Under the pieces are notes generated by a model, which did not search any database, was not told where the DNA came from, and saw nothing but the letters and a program-made list of their open reading frames with translations. Shown piece after piece: positions 24,652 to 34,392 of a stretch of DNA of 64,000 bases. The stretch comes from Streptomyces sp. NBC_01463 (GTDB lineage Bacteria; Actinomycetota; Actinomycetes; Streptomycetales; Streptomycetaceae), in NCBI GenBank assembly GCA_036227345.1, contig CP109468.1, positions 6,324,001-6,388,000 on the forward strand, read 5' to 3'. How positions within the stretch are numbered: position 1 is the stretch's first letter; each line of letters starts with the position of its first letter. Both the position numbers and the translations under genes were made by a program.

Positions 24652-25866
24652 ATGACTGGCAAGGCCATGAAGGCATACATCGTCGGCGTCGGGATGACGA
24701 AGTTCGAGAAGCCCGAGACCCGCGACTGGCAGTACTGGGACATGGTCAGGGAGGCCGGGACCGCGGCGCTGACCGATGCCTCCGTCACGTACGAGGACAT
24801 CCGGCAGGCCGCCGTCGGCTACTGCTTCCAGGCCTCCACCGCCGGACAGCGCGCCGTCTACGAACTCGGGCTGACCGGGATACCCGTCTACAACGTCAAC
24901 AACAACTGCGCCACCGGCTCCACCGCCCTGATGATGGCCCGGCAGTTCGTCGAGGGCGGCGGCAGCGACTGCGTTCTCGCGCTCGGCTTCGAGAAGATGG
25001 CGCGCGGATCGCTCGGCGGCGGCGGGGCCGACGGCGGCGCGGGCGACTTCAAGACGTCCCCGGTCGCCCGGCACTACGGCATCATGGCCGCCGCCCACGG
25101 CTTCGAGATGACCCCGCCCACCGCCCAGATCTTCGGCAACGCCGCCCGTGAGCACATGGAGCGCTACGGCACCACCGAGGCGCAGCTCGCCGCCGTCGCC
25201 GCCAAGAACCACCGCCACTCGGCGGGCAACCCGTACGCCCAGTTCCAGGACCCGTACACCGTCGACGAGGTCCTCGCCGCCAAACCCATCCACCGCCCGC
25301 TGACCCGGCTCCAGTGCTCACCGACCTCCGACGGGGCGGCGGCGGCCGTCGTCGTCTCCGAGCGCTTCGTCGAGGAACGCGGCCTCGGCGACCGGGCCGT
25401 CGAGATCGCCGCCCAGGCCATGACCACCGACACCGAGGCATCCTTCGCCTCCGGCACCTGCATCGACGCGGTCGGCCTGCCCATGTCCCGGGAAGCGGCC
25501 CGCCAGGTGTACGAGACCTCCGGGCTCACCGCCGCCGACCTCGACGTCATCGAGCTCCACGACTGCTTCTCCATCAACGAGCTCCTCACCTACGAGGCGC
25601 TCGGCCTGTGCGGCGAGGGCGAGTCCGGGGCGCTCGTCGAGTCCGGCGCCACCACCCACGGCGGCCGCTGGGTGGTCAATCCGTCCGGCGGGCTGATCTC
25701 CAAGGGGCATCCGCTCGGCGCCACCGGCATCGCCCAGGCCGCCGAACTCACCTGGCAGCTGCGGGGCGAGGCCGGGGCCCGCCAGGTGCCGGACGCACGG
25801 ACCGCACTCGCCCACAACATCGGGCTCGGCGGGGCCGCGGTGGTGACGCTCCTGCGCCGCGGCTGA
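24652..25866 (+). CDS. Thiolase-like lipid-transfer protein (SCP-x type acetyl-CoA acyltransferase)
   Basis: A 404-residue thiolase-fold enzyme. It has the nucleophile Cys86 (NNNCATGS), the [10 protein letters not shown] histidine motif and HNIGLGG at the C-terminus. The second thiolase Cys (CxGGG) is replaced, as in SCP-x / Ltp proteins that cleave branched or steroidal 3-ketoacyl-CoA esters. It should carry out the last step of a beta-oxidation round begun by the dehydrogenase before it. Because Cys86 is present, thiolysis is more likely than the retro-aldol reaction of Ltp2. Confidence 0.87.
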   Translation: MTGKAMKAYIVGVGMTKFEKPETRDWQYWDMVREAGTAALTDASVTYEDIRQAAVGYCFQASTAGQRAVYELGLTGIPVYNVNNNCATGSTALMMARQFVEGGGSDCVLALGFEKMARGSLGGGGADGGAGDFKTSPVARHYGIMAAAHGFEMTPPTAQIFGNAAREHMERYGTTEAQLAAVAAKNHRHSAGNPYAQFQDPYTVDEVLAAKPIHRPLTRLQCSPTSDGAAAAVVVSERFVEERGLGDRAVEIAAQAMTTDTEASFASGTCIDAVGLPMSREAARQVYETSGLTAADLDVIELHDCFSINELLTYEALGLCGEGESGALVESGATTHGGRWVVNPSGGLISKGHPLGATGIAQAAELTWQLRGEAGARQVPDARTALAHNIGLGGAAVVTLLRRG

Positions 25867-25960
25867 GAACGGCCGGAGGACGGTCCTACGCCCGAGGACC
25901 GAGGCCGGTCCGGTCCGGAAACCGATGTACGGGGTGCAGGGCGGCTGCGAGTATGACGCC

Positions 25961-27382
25961 ATGGTTGACGTCACGACGCCCGCACTCCGTACCCGCCGGA
26001 CCAGGACCCGCACCTGGGCGGTCGTGCTCGCCGCCTGCACCGGGCAGTTCCTGGTCGTCCTCGACGTCTCCGTCGTCAACGTCGCCCTCCCGTCCATGCG
26101 CACCGACCTGGGGCTGAGCGCCGCGGGACTGCAGTGGGTGCTCAACGCCTACTCGATCGCCTTCGCCGGCTTCATGCTGCTCGGCGGGCGGGCCGCCGAT
26201 CTCTACGGCCGCAAGCGGATGTTCCTCGTCGGCCTCGGCCTGTTCACCGCCGCCTCGCTCGCCGGCGGACTCGCCCAGGAGGGCTGGCAGCTGCTCGCCG
26301 CCCGGGCCGCGCAGGGACTCGGCGCCGCGGTGCTCGCCCCCGCGACCCTCACCCTGCTCACCGCCGCCGTCCCCGAAGGACCCGCCAGGACCAAGGCCAT
26401 CGGCACCTGGATGGCCGTCGGCGCGGGCGGCGGCGCGGCCGGCGGGCTGATCGGCGGGGTGCTCACCGACGCGCTGTCCTGGCGCTGGGTCCTGCTCATC
26501 AACGTGCCCGTCGGAGTGCTCGTCCTGACCGGCGCCGCGCTCTGGCTCGCCGAGGGCCGGGCCGGTGACCGCGGCCGCATCGACCTGCTCGGCGCACTCC
26601 TCGTCACGGCGGGCCTCGCGCTGGTCGCATACGGCATCGTGCAGACCGAGGAGTCCGGCTGGACGGCGGGCGCGACACTGCTGCCGCTGCTGGGCGGAGC
26701 GGCCCTGCTCGCCCTGTTCGTCCTGGTCGAGGCCCGCACGGCGAAGCCGCTGATGCCGTTGCGGGTGCTCGGGACGAGAGCGGTGGCATCGGCCAACGTG
26801 GCGATGCTCGTGATGGGTTCGGCGACGTTCTCGATGTGGTACTTCATGACCGTGTACGCGCAGAACGTGCTCGGCTACTCCGCGCTGGAGGCCGGACTCG
26901 CCCTGATCCCCACCTCGGTCGCCGTCGTGGTCGGCTCGAAGTGCGCGCCCCGGCTGATGGCCCGGACCGGCGCGAAGAACCTGGCACTCATCGGCACGAC
27001 GGTGGCCGCCGCCGGCTTCGGCTGGCAGTCCACGATGACGGCCGACGGCTCCTACCTCACCGCGGTCTGTCTGCCCGGCATCCTGATGATGGCGGGCACC
27101 GGCCTCGCGTCCACCCCGCTCGCCTCCCTCGCCACCTCCGGCGCCGCCCCCGGCGAAGCCGGCCTGGTCTCCGGCCTCGTCAATACCTCCCGCACGATGG
27201 GCGGCGCCCTCGGCCTCGCCGTACTCTCCACGGTCGCCGCGGCCCGCACGGAGGGTTCGGCCGGCGCCGTCGAGCTCACGGCCGGCTACGCGCTCGCCTT
27301 CCGGACGGCGGGCGCGGTGCTGCTCGGCGGCGTCCTGCTGATGGTGCTTTGGCTGCCGCGGCACCGGTCGGTCAGGGCCTGA
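25961..27382 (+). CDS. DHA2-family MFS exporter
   Basis: A 473-residue, about 14-helix transporter. It has the DHA2 signatures LDVSVVNVALPSMRTDLGL, GGRAADLYGRKRMFLVG (motif A) and GAGGGAAGGLIGG (motif C), plus SWRWVLLINVPVGVL. It probably expels a small toxic compound or metabolite by proton antiport. ATG 25961 gives the usual short cytoplasmic N-terminus; an in-frame ATG at 25925 adds an unlikely 12 residues. It lies 94 bp after the thiolase gene and may have its own promoter. It ends 21 bp from the convergent vWA-type gene. Confidence 0.85.
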   Translation: MVDVTTPALRTRRTRTRTWAVVLAACTGQFLVVLDVSVVNVALPSMRTDLGLSAAGLQWVLNAYSIAFAGFMLLGGRAADLYGRKRMFLVGLGLFTAASLAGGLAQEGWQLLAARAAQGLGAAVLAPATLTLLTAAVPEGPARTKAIGTWMAVGAGGGAAGGLIGGVLTDALSWRWVLLINVPVGVLVLTGAALWLAEGRAGDRGRIDLLGALLVTAGLALVAYGIVQTEESGWTAGATLLPLLGGAALLALFVLVEARTAKPLMPLRVLGTRAVASANVAMLVMGSATFSMWYFMTVYAQNVLGYSALEAGLALIPTSVAVVVGSKCAPRLMARTGAKNLALIGTTVAAAGFGWQSTMTADGSYLTAVCLPGILMMAGTGLASTPLASLATSGAAPGEAGLVSGLVNTSRTMGGALGLAVLSTVAAARTEGSAGAVELTAGYALAFRTAGAVLLGGVLLMVLWLPRHRSVRA

Positions 27383-27403
27383 GGACCGCACAGACGGGGA
27401 CGG

Positions 27404-30400
27404 TCAGGGCGACGGTCCCGCCACGGGGGGAAGGACCAACTCCGCGAGGCCCAGAAAGGCTTCCGTGGTGGCAGGCCGCAGCCGGCCCAGGTCCCAGGAG
27501 GCCGACTGGAGCGCGGCGTCGAAGGGGATGTGCACCACATGGTCCGGGTCGACCCGGAGGCGGGGGGCCAGACCGTCGGGCAGCCGCCGTCCCCGCCGGC
27601 CGTCGACCTCGGTCACCACGATGATCGCCGAATCCGCCAGGTGTGCACGCCCTGCCCCCCGCACGCCCGCCAGCGCGTCTGCCGCCGCGACCAGGGACAC
27701 GTCCGTGCTGCTGCAGCAGATGATCAGGGTGTCGGTGTGGTCCAGGAGCACGTTCGCCGGCTCGTTCAGGTGCAGGGGGGCCCAGTCGCTCAGCACGAAG
27801 GGGTAGTACGGCGCCGTGCGCATCAGCACCTGCGCGTAGTCCTGTGCGTGCGTGGGGTTCGTACTGATGTGGCCGCGGTGATGAGCGATCACCTCCAGGC
27901 CCGAGGGCAGCCGTGTCGTGCGTGCGCGGACCTCGTCGTACGAAGCGGAGTGCGGCAGCTCCGCCACGTTGCGGAGCACGGCCCGGTTGCGGTCGACGAG
28001 GAACGGGTCGAGCGACCCCACGGACGCGGCGGCGTCGAGAGCGAGGACGGGCTCGCCCCGCACCGCGGCCAGCAGGTTGCCGAGGACCATCGTCGTGGTC
28101 GCCCGGCCGCTGTAGTGGTAGGGACCCACCAGGGTCAGCCGTCTGCCGTGCGACAGCGGGACCCGCAGCCGCTCCAGTTGCTCCTCCGCGTTCCGGCGGG
28201 CGGATCCGAACCGGGCGAGGCGCGGCCCGGGTCCGTCGGACGGGGAGGTGCCGTCACGCGGGGGCAGGTCGAGCGGAGCGGTTGGCAGGCGGCGGACGGA
28301 GGCCGGCGGGTACGGTGTCCCGGCGCCCTCGCGCCGGGGGCGCGTCCGGGCGATGTACTTGCCGAGCACCTCGGCGACCTCGCTCGCCGTGGGGCGCAGG
28401 GCCGGGTCCGCGTCGATGCAGCGAAGCACGAGGCGGCGCAACTGCTCCCAGGTGTCGCCCTGCCACAGATGCATCCCCTCCGGCAGGTTCGGCATGTCCC
28501 AGCCGGCCTTGCTGCTGATGAGCTGGAGGAGCCCGCCGAGGGAGTGCACGTTGTCCTCGCGGGTCGGCACCGGGCCCGGCTCCAGGTACTCCCCGTCCAC
28601 GACGCAGTCCGAGAGGTTGGCCAGCACCACCGTGCGGCGCAGCACGAACACGCCGTCGGCGGTGAAGTCCGCAGGCACCAGCCCGTTGATGTGGCACAGC
28701 GCCAGCGCGTTCGCCAGGTAGAAGGAGACAAGGAGCCCGCGCAGGGTGTCGAACGGGGCCACACCCTCGGTGAGCGCCTGGCTGAAGATCTCGTCGAGTC
28801 GCGGGGGCTGGGCGGCGTCCTGGGGAGACTGGTCCGCGATGGTGGTCATGGCCAGCCAGGGTGCGCCGTCCTGCGTTCCGGTGGCCAGCAGGGTGGGCGC
28901 GTACTGGCCCTGGAGCCGGGCCAGGGCCTCCGCCTCCACCTCGATCAGCCGCCCGGCACCCGGCAGATCGGGCCGCGGGACGCGCAGCGCGGCCTCGGTG
29001 CGCTGCGCGTCGAAGCCCTGGTACACCACGGTGCGGTGCCCGCGGCGCCGGCCCCGCAGCACGAAGTCGCCGAGCCGGCGTGGGTCCTCGGGCAGCAGCG
29101 GACCCCAGCTGTCGGCATCGGGGGTGGCCTCTCGCTCCGGATCCGGGCCGATGCCGGGCGAGGGCTCGCCGAACGACACCCCGAACCGGGTGAGGAGACG
29201 CCGCTCCACGCTTGTGAACGGCTGGTGCGAACCCGGTAGCTGAGCGGACCCGTCCGGATGGGACAGCCAGGCCGGGAAGTCGGGGGAGTTGCCCGCCAGT
29301 TCATCGAGGCGGCGGCCGATCCGGCGACTCGTCCGCAGGAGCTCGGCCGGCGGAATAGCGTCGAGCAGCACGGCCTTGGATTCCTCGGAGAAGTCGAAGA
29401 CCCGGTGCTTGGCCGGCAGCGGGCCCGGCACCGGAGCCGGGTGCGGCCGGATCAGACCCCCGAGGAAGACCTCGGCCAGATGGGTGGTGCTGGCCTTCCA
29501 GGGGACCGCGCTCTGCACCAGCCGCATCACCGGAACCGACAGCGGGGAGACCGCCGCGAGATGAGCCGCGAGACGGTACGCCTCCGGAGTGGCCGCGTCC
29601 CGGAAGTGCTGGGCGCTGTCCGGGCTCCGTTGGGTCGCCGCCCCGTACCGCCCCGGGCGGACCAGGAGGGGCAACTCGACGGTCGTGCCGGGCGAAGCGA
29701 GCAGCCGGGCCCAGTCGCGCAGCGACGAGGCATCCGGTGCCAGCACCGGCACCGGTACGCCCTCGAAGCGGGCGATCCCCGGCGGCAGCACCGGATCGAC
29801 GATCTGCCAGGAGGAGTTGGCGCCCCCGATCCGCCGGGTGGTCGCCTGCCACAGCTCGGCGGAGATCCCCGATGCCTCCCACATGCCGGACGGCAGTGTG
29901 TGCAGCACCGCGACAGGACCGCGGGCCGCCCGTTCGGCGAGCAGGGCATGCATCGCGCCGGACCGCCATGACGCACCCATTCCGTCGCTCACCACCAGCA
30001 ACAGGGTCCGGCCCGATGGATCGTTCACCGTGCTCAGCGGCAGCTCGGGACCGTCGGACCGGAAGGGACGCGCGTGCAGGCGTGGCCGCACGTCCGACGC
30101 GTCGAGCCCGAGGACGCGGGTGGTGGAGAAGGCGCCCAGCCGCTCCAGCAGGGTGCGCAGCTCGGCCCCGAGCCGGTGCCACAGCAGCATGGACAGTCCG
30201 TCGTCGACGAGCAGGACCAGGTTCAGCCAGCGTTCCCGCACCGGCCGCTGCACCACGTCGACCAGACCGGTCTGGGCGAACTCGGCTGCGGTGAGCTCCT
30301 CGTCGATCTCCAGGTGGTGGCGGCTGTCCCGGCGCCGCCGCAACGGCCTCAGCGCACGCCCGAGTTCGAGCTCGTCGGGGAGGGCCTTCTCCTCGGGGAC

Positions 30401-30748
30401 GCGCACGGGCATGGCCTTGCGGGAATCGCGGCCGGGGTGCGCGGGCGACGGCTCGGGCACCGGGGCCTGGCGTGCCGCCGCGTACAGGGACGGGGCCGTC
30501 AGATCGGGCAGATCCCGGTCGTCGGGCTCCGGCGTGGGCCGGCGGAGGGACACCCGGTCGGGCTCGGGACCGGTACCCGGTGCGGGTGGGCCGACCCGGG
30601 GCTGCTCCCGGTGGAGAGGGGCGCCGGGACCCGCGGGCAGGCTGCGCGCCAGCCACAGCACGTCCAGGAGCTGATCCGCGTCCAGCTCGTGGCCGCAGGC
30701 CGACAGGACCCGCAGTGCCTCGGCCAGCCGCGCCCCGCCACCGGTCAT
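27404..30748 (-). CDS. SAV_2336-type protein: vWA-like, pseudokinase and ParA/MinD-like modules
   Basis: A 1114-residue multidomain protein. The N-terminal helical module (1-35, LSACGHELDADQLLDVLWLA) is of SAV_2336 type. A Pro-rich linker precedes a vWA-like domain (about 170-340) whose MIDAS reads VDDGLSM instead of DxSxS, then a winged-helix-like region. A kinase-like domain (about 560-830) lacks the ATP Lys, HRD (PADFTADGVFV) and DFG, so it is a pseudokinase. A C-terminal P-loop fold follows (about 880-1100) whose Walker A, GPYHYSGRATT, lacks the Lys. It is the last gene of a four-gene operon with MoxR, trypsin and Trypco1 genes; probably the vWA partner and sensor or scaffold of that system. 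Confidence 0.78.
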   Translation of the reverse strand: MTGGGARLAEALRVLSACGHELDADQLLDVLWLARSLPAGPGAPLHREQPRVGPPAPGTGPEPDRVSLRRPTPEPDDRDLPDLTAPSLYAAARQAPVPEPSPAHPGRDSRKAMPVRVPEEKALPDELELGRALRPLRRRRDSRHHLEIDEELTAAEFAQTGLVDVVQRPVRERWLNLVLLVDDGLSMLLWHRLGAELRTLLERLGAFSTTRVLGLDASDVRPRLHARPFRSDGPELPLSTVNDPSGRTLLLVVSDGMGASWRSGAMHALLAERAARGPVAVLHTLPSGMWEASGISAELWQATTRRIGGANSSWQIVDPVLPPGIARFEGVPVPVLAPDASSLRDWARLLASPGTTVELPLLVRPGRYGAATQRSPDSAQHFRDAATPEAYRLAAHLAAVSPLSVPVMRLVQSAVPWKASTTHLAEVFLGGLIRPHPAPVPGPLPAKHRVFDFSEESKAVLLDAIPPAELLRTSRRIGRRLDELAGNSPDFPAWLSHPDGSAQLPGSHQPFTSVERRLLTRFGVSFGEPSPGIGPDPEREATPDADSWGPLLPEDPRRLGDFVLRGRRRGHRTVVYQGFDAQRTEAALRVPRPDLPGAGRLIEVEAEALARLQGQYAPTLLATGTQDGAPWLAMTTIADQSPQDAAQPPRLDEIFSQALTEGVAPFDTLRGLLVSFYLANALALCHINGLVPADFTADGVFVLRRTVVLANLSDCVVDGEYLEPGPVPTREDNVHSLGGLLQLISSKAGWDMPNLPEGMHLWQGDTWEQLRRLVLRCIDADPALRPTASEVAEVLGKYIARTRPRREGAGTPYPPASVRRLPTAPLDLPPRDGTSPSDGPGPRLARFGSARRNAEEQLERLRVPLSHGRRLTLVGPYHYSGRATTTMVLGNLLAAVRGEPVLALDAAASVGSLDPFLVDRNRAVLRNVAELPHSASYDEVRARTTRLPSGLEVIAHHRGHISTNPTHAQDYAQVLMRTAPYYPFVLSDWAPLHLNEPANVLLDHTDTLIICCSSTDVSLVAAADALAGVRGAGRAHLADSAIIVVTEVDGRRGRRLPDGLAPRLRVDPDHVVHIPFDAALQSASWDLGRLRPATTEAFLGLAELVLPPVAGPSP

Positions 30749-30749
30749 G

Positions 30750-31700
30750 TCACATCGCCCCGGTGAGCTGGTGGAGGACGGCGTCCAGCAGGCCCTCCGC
30801 GTCCAGGTCGACGCCGCCGGTACGGAGGAACACCGCATTGAGCAACTGGTCGGTCGCCAGCTCCCCCGGGGCGCGGCGGCGGAGGAAGGCGTCGATCAGG
30901 TCGTCGGCCGCCCGAAGCGCGTCGGCGCCGAGGTGGGCGGTGACGATGGCGCGCAGCCTCCCCTCGTCCGGCACGGGGAGGTCGAGCCGCACACAGCGGC
31001 GCAGGAACGCGGGAGGGAAGTCGCGCTCGCCGTTGCTGGTGATGACGACGACCGGGAACTCCGCGCACTGGACCACCCCTTGGTGCACCGTGACGGTGCC
31101 CCGGTGGTCGAGGGTCTGGACTTCCACGTCGGCCATGTCCTCCGGCAGCCGGGTCAGCTCCGGAATGTCGTACACACCCTCCTCGAAGACCGTCAGCAGG
31201 TCGTTGGGCAGATCGACGTCACCCTTGTCCATCTCGTCGATGAGCAGCGCGCGCGGCGTGGCCGACGGAACCAGGGCGGTCCCCAGCGGGCCGAGCCGTA
31301 CGAAGGTGCCGATGGACGGCTCGTGTTCGCCGCGGTCCCGGCTGAGCGTCGTCTCGCGCAGCCGGCCGATCGCGTCGTACTGGTAGAGCGCGTCCTTCAC
31401 GGTGGAGCGGCTGTTGACGGGCCAGCGCAGCAGTTCGCCCAGCCGGAGCTCATGCGCGACGGCATGGGCGAGCGAGGACTTGCCCGTACCGGCCGGCCCG
31501 GTGACCAGGAGCGGACGGCGCAGGTGCAGCGCCGCGTTCACGATGTTCGCGTGCTGCTCCTCGATCACGTACGGCATGTCGGGGTGCGTCGACCGGACCG
31601 GTGTGAAGCGCCGCCAGGGCGGGGCCGGGGGCAGGGCCACGTCCCGGGGCTCCCCGTCGCCGTGAAAGAGCCGCCAGTCGGGCTCGGGAGCGGATGTCAT
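30750..31700 (-). CDS. MoxR-type AAA+ ATPase of the conflict operon
   Basis: A 316-residue AAA+ protein. It has Walker A GPAGTGKS (68-75), Walker B ALLIDE (151-156), sensor-1 Asn in ITSNGE (about 223) and an arginine-finger candidate in PPAFLRRC (about 234). MoxR ATPases pair with vWA proteins to remodel or activate partners. ATG 31700 overlaps the stop of the trypsin gene (ATGA), and the next gene starts one base after its stop. The adjacent vWA-like and VMAP-like genes make this the energy-using core of a vWA-MoxR-VMAP ternary system. Confidence 0.85.
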   Translation of the reverse strand: MTSAPEPDWRLFHGDGEPRDVALPPAPPWRRFTPVRSTHPDMPYVIEEQHANIVNAALHLRRPLLVTGPAGTGKSSLAHAVAHELRLGELLRWPVNSRSTVKDALYQYDAIGRLRETTLSRDRGEHEPSIGTFVRLGPLGTALVPSATPRALLIDEMDKGDVDLPNDLLTVFEEGVYDIPELTRLPEDMADVEVQTLDHRGTVTVHQGVVQCAEFPVVVITSNGERDFPPAFLRRCVRLDLPVPDEGRLRAIVTAHLGADALRAADDLIDAFLRRRAPGELATDQLLNAVFLRTGGVDLDAEGLLDAVLHQLTGAM

Positions 31701-33844
31701 GCGCTCTCCTGTGGTTCGGTGAGGTGGAGGCGGGGCACGGTGCGGTCGGCGTCCGCCCAGGCGAGGACCGGGCGGCCGGGGAACTCGGGCGGGCTCGCCT
31801 GGGCGTTCGCCCGGTAGTCGCGTACGCCGTCGGGAAGCTCCCGGGTGGCGACGTCCGCCATGTGCTGGACGAGGTGCGAAGCGCCGTCCCGGCCGCGGTC
31901 CCACACCACTACAGGAATGCCCAGAGCGAGACATGTCTGCACGATGCCGTCCCGCAGCCCGGGCGGTACATCCACGGAGACGCGCACCGTGTCGAGTTGG
32001 TTGACCAGTCGGGAGTAGAGGACGTCCCGGTCCATGGACTCCGAGACGACGAAAGTCTTCCCCGAATCGAGCCGGCTCCACCGGCTGCGCCAGTGCGAGA
32101 TGAACCGCCCGTGTTTGCGCAGGAGTTCGGGACAGTGCACGACCAGAGGGAACTCCACACCGAGCACGCCGGGCACGATCTCGTCGGGATCGTGCGCCGC
32201 CCACTCGTCGACCGGGAGGTTGAGGCTCGCCCGGTCCACCAGCACCTCGACCAGCGGCGGCCGCTCGTCGTCGGCCGGCGGCGTCAGGGAGTCGAGGACC
32301 CGCAGGACCTCCCGCGCCCCGTCCGTCGCCGAATAGGCCACCAGGCTGTCCGTGGAGACCTGCCGGAGCCCCGCCCCCTCGTCGCACCAGATCCGCAGCC
32401 GGTGACGTCCCCGCTCGGCGCGCGTCACCTGGACGAGAACCCGCATCCGCACGGAGCGGTCACGCACCGCGCGTCCCCAGGCCTGGGCGTCCGACCGGCG
32501 CTCGCTCAGGGCCGGCCGCGCGATACCGAGACGCTGGGCGACGCCATCGGCCCACATGCGCAGTTCCGCCCGCTTCGCCGGCGGGGAGAGTGCGCCGACG
32601 TACTCCAGGACCCGCAGCAGCGCCGGGACCCGGCGCTCCCCGCTCACGGAGTGGCCGTCCCCGGGCAGCGCCTCCAGCCGGTTGAGGAGTGCGTCCAGGG
32701 ACTCGCCGCCGGGGAAGGCCGCCACATGGGGCAGGGCGGCCCGTGCCGCCTCGGGTATCCGTGCGAGCACGGCACGGTCCATGGTCCGCAGATGCTTGCG
32801 CAGACCGGCGTACTCCTGCGGGGTCAGCATCCTGGCGCTACCGCACAGGGAGCCCGCGGCCAGTACACGGTCGGCCGATGCCGGGTGGCTGGAGCGCCGC
32901 AGGATGGCCGAGAGAGCGGCCAGGGCCCTCGGATGAGCGAGCAGGAACAGGGCGAATTCCTCGGGCGTGGGCGGGGTGACATCGCTCCCGTGCCGGACCC
33001 CGCAGGCCAGGGCCAGCCGCTTCGCCACGTCCGTGCGCTGGCTCGGTGAGTACAGGATGTCCCCGACGGCCTCCACCAGGAGGAGCAGCGCGGGATCCTC
33101 GGGGTCCGGCGACTGCGGGGGCAGGACGTCGCGCAGGCCCACGGCGTCCAGCTCTGTTCTGACGCGTTGCCAGGGAATGGCCCAGCTGCGTCGGATGAGG
33201 TGCTGTGAACTGTGCGGAAGAGGCAGTCCGGTGGCCGCGTCCCGTGGTGGCATGAAGTGCGCCACGACCAGGCCGACCACGGCGTGTTCGTGCCGGCACC
33301 AGAGCGGACCGCCGCTGTAACCCGGGCCGACCGCCATGCCCGTTGCTCTGCCGTCGAGGTAGCCCAGCGAGTCGTGGAGCGAGGCGACGGTGAGGCGGGC
33401 CAGGGTGGCGGCACGGCCGCCGCCGTGCCAGGCGCTCACTTCCTGGTCGGCCGACATGTCGGCCCTGCCGGGCGCGGCGGGCAGTCCTCCGGCCGGCCCG
33501 TCGACGCGTAACACGGCCAGATCGCCGAGCCACTCGCTGTCCCCCTCGCGCACCGCGCCGCCGTCCCTGGCCCGCGGGGCGACCCAGTGGAGCAGGCGCG
33601 CCTCGTACCGTTCGGTCGACTCCCCGCGCACCTCGACCGGGATCTCCTCCAGCCGCGGCGGTCTCGCTTCGAGCATGGGCCGGCCGAGTGCGTCATTGAC
33701 GACGTGGGCGCAGGTCAGGACGGTATCGGGGCCAAGGACGAATCCCGCGCCCGCGGTGCCGCCGTCGCCGGGCCGCCGTACCGTCACCACGAGCCGGGAC
33801 GGATCGTCGTGGTGGGCACCGCCCGTGACTCCGAACCACTCCAT
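31697..33844 (-). CDS. Trypsin-like serine protease fused to effector-associated and VMAP-C-like domains
   Basis: A 715-residue protein. Residues 1-240 are a trypsin fold with an intact triad: His47 (TCAHVV), Asp108 (LGDLAVLRV) and Ser177 (GPGYSGGP). There is no signal peptide, so it acts in the cytoplasm. Residues about 250-450 contain a small helical effector-associated-like segment (LLLLVEAVGDILYSPSQRTD, then PTPEEFALFLL). The C-terminal 250 residues (LRIWCDEGAGLRQ, VLVDRASLNLPVDEW, RLVNQLDTVR) resemble VMAP-C. The architecture protease / adaptor / VMAP-C next to MoxR and vWA fits a conflict system in which an invasion signal releases proteolysis. Confidence 0.8.
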   Translation of the reverse strand: MEWFGVTGGAHHDDPSRLVVTVRRPGDGGTAGAGFVLGPDTVLTCAHVVNDALGRPMLEARPPRLEEIPVEVRGESTERYEARLLHWVAPRARDGGAVREGDSEWLGDLAVLRVDGPAGGLPAAPGRADMSADQEVSAWHGGGRAATLARLTVASLHDSLGYLDGRATGMAVGPGYSGGPLWCRHEHAVVGLVVAHFMPPRDAATGLPLPHSSQHLIRRSWAIPWQRVRTELDAVGLRDVLPPQSPDPEDPALLLLVEAVGDILYSPSQRTDVAKRLALACGVRHGSDVTPPTPEEFALFLLAHPRALAALSAILRRSSHPASADRVLAAGSLCGSARMLTPQEYAGLRKHLRTMDRAVLARIPEAARAALPHVAAFPGGESLDALLNRLEALPGDGHSVSGERRVPALLRVLEYVGALSPPAKRAELRMWADGVAQRLGIARPALSERRSDAQAWGRAVRDRSVRMRVLVQVTRAERGRHRLRIWCDEGAGLRQVSTDSLVAYSATDGAREVLRVLDSLTPPADDERPPLVEVLVDRASLNLPVDEWAAHDPDEIVPGVLGVEFPLVVHCPELLRKHGRFISHWRSRWSRLDSGKTFVVSESMDRDVLYSRLVNQLDTVRVSVDVPPGLRDGIVQTCLALGIPVVVWDRGRDGASHLVQHMADVATRELPDGVRDYRANAQASPPEFPGRPVLAWADADRTVPRLHLTEPQESA

Positions 33845-33847
33845 GCG

Positions 33848-34345
33848 TCACTCGGAGGCCGGCGTCGCGTCGGCCCCCCGGGACGGAACCGGCCGCCAGT
33901 TGGCGGTGACCGTGAGGTGGGCCTGGCCGTTGCCGCCGACGATGCCGAGCTTGAGGTCCTGCCCGACCTGCACGCCGAAGGTCACGCTCAGTTCCGTGGG
34001 CGGCTCGGGCGTCGCCACGACGGCATCGTGGACCTCCTGGAGCAGCGGCCCGACGGGCTTGAGCGCCCCTCGAAGGGCCCCGACCGAGAAGCTGGCGACG
34101 GCCCGGCCGCCGGCTCCCACGGGCACCGCTCGCCCCATGCCCTCGGGAAGGTCCCCGTCGTCCTGTGCGACGGGGGCCGCAGGAGCGGACACCCCGCCCG
34201 GCGGCGTCAGCAGGAAGCGGACGGGCGTACCGTCATCGAGTTCGAGGTCAGGTGTTGTGGACACGATCACATTGTCACCGGATCGGCGCCGCCGAAACAC
34301 GAGCTTGTTCAACTCGGTTACGTGATCGATGCATTGGGTCACCAT
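33848..34345 (-). CDS. Trypsin-co-occurring domain (Trypco1, CU044_2847-like) protein
   Basis: A 165-residue protein. The core pattern is LELDDGTPVRFLL at the front and LSVTFGVQVGQDLKLGIVGG then HLTVTANW at the end. It matches the small CU044_2847/Trypco1 family that accompanies trypsin-like proteases in actinobacterial conflict operons. It is the first gene of the operon, 3 bp before the protease gene. The start is uncertain: ATG 34345 is the longest, while GTG 34270 (VIVSTTPDLEL) gives the usual family N-terminus. Neither has a strong RBS. Proposed role: protease partner or recognition module. Confidence 0.72.
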   Translation of the reverse strand: MVTQCIDHVTELNKLVFRRRRSGDNVIVSTTPDLELDDGTPVRFLLTPPGGVSAPAAPVAQDDGDLPEGMGRAVPVGAGGRAVASFSVGALRGALKPVGPLLQEVHDAVVATPEPPTELSVTFGVQVGQDLKLGIVGGNGQAHLTVTANWRPVPSRGADATPASE

Positions 34346-34392
34346 CGAGATCCGCCGGCCCCGTGCGACATCGGACGACGAGCGGTCGAACC

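Noticed and set aside
22339..25293. Very long minus-strand open frame (about 984 codons) opposite the dehydrogenase and thiolase genes
   Set aside because: It lies antisense to two well-recognised enzymes, has no recognisable domain, and is the usual mirror frame of high-GC3 genes.
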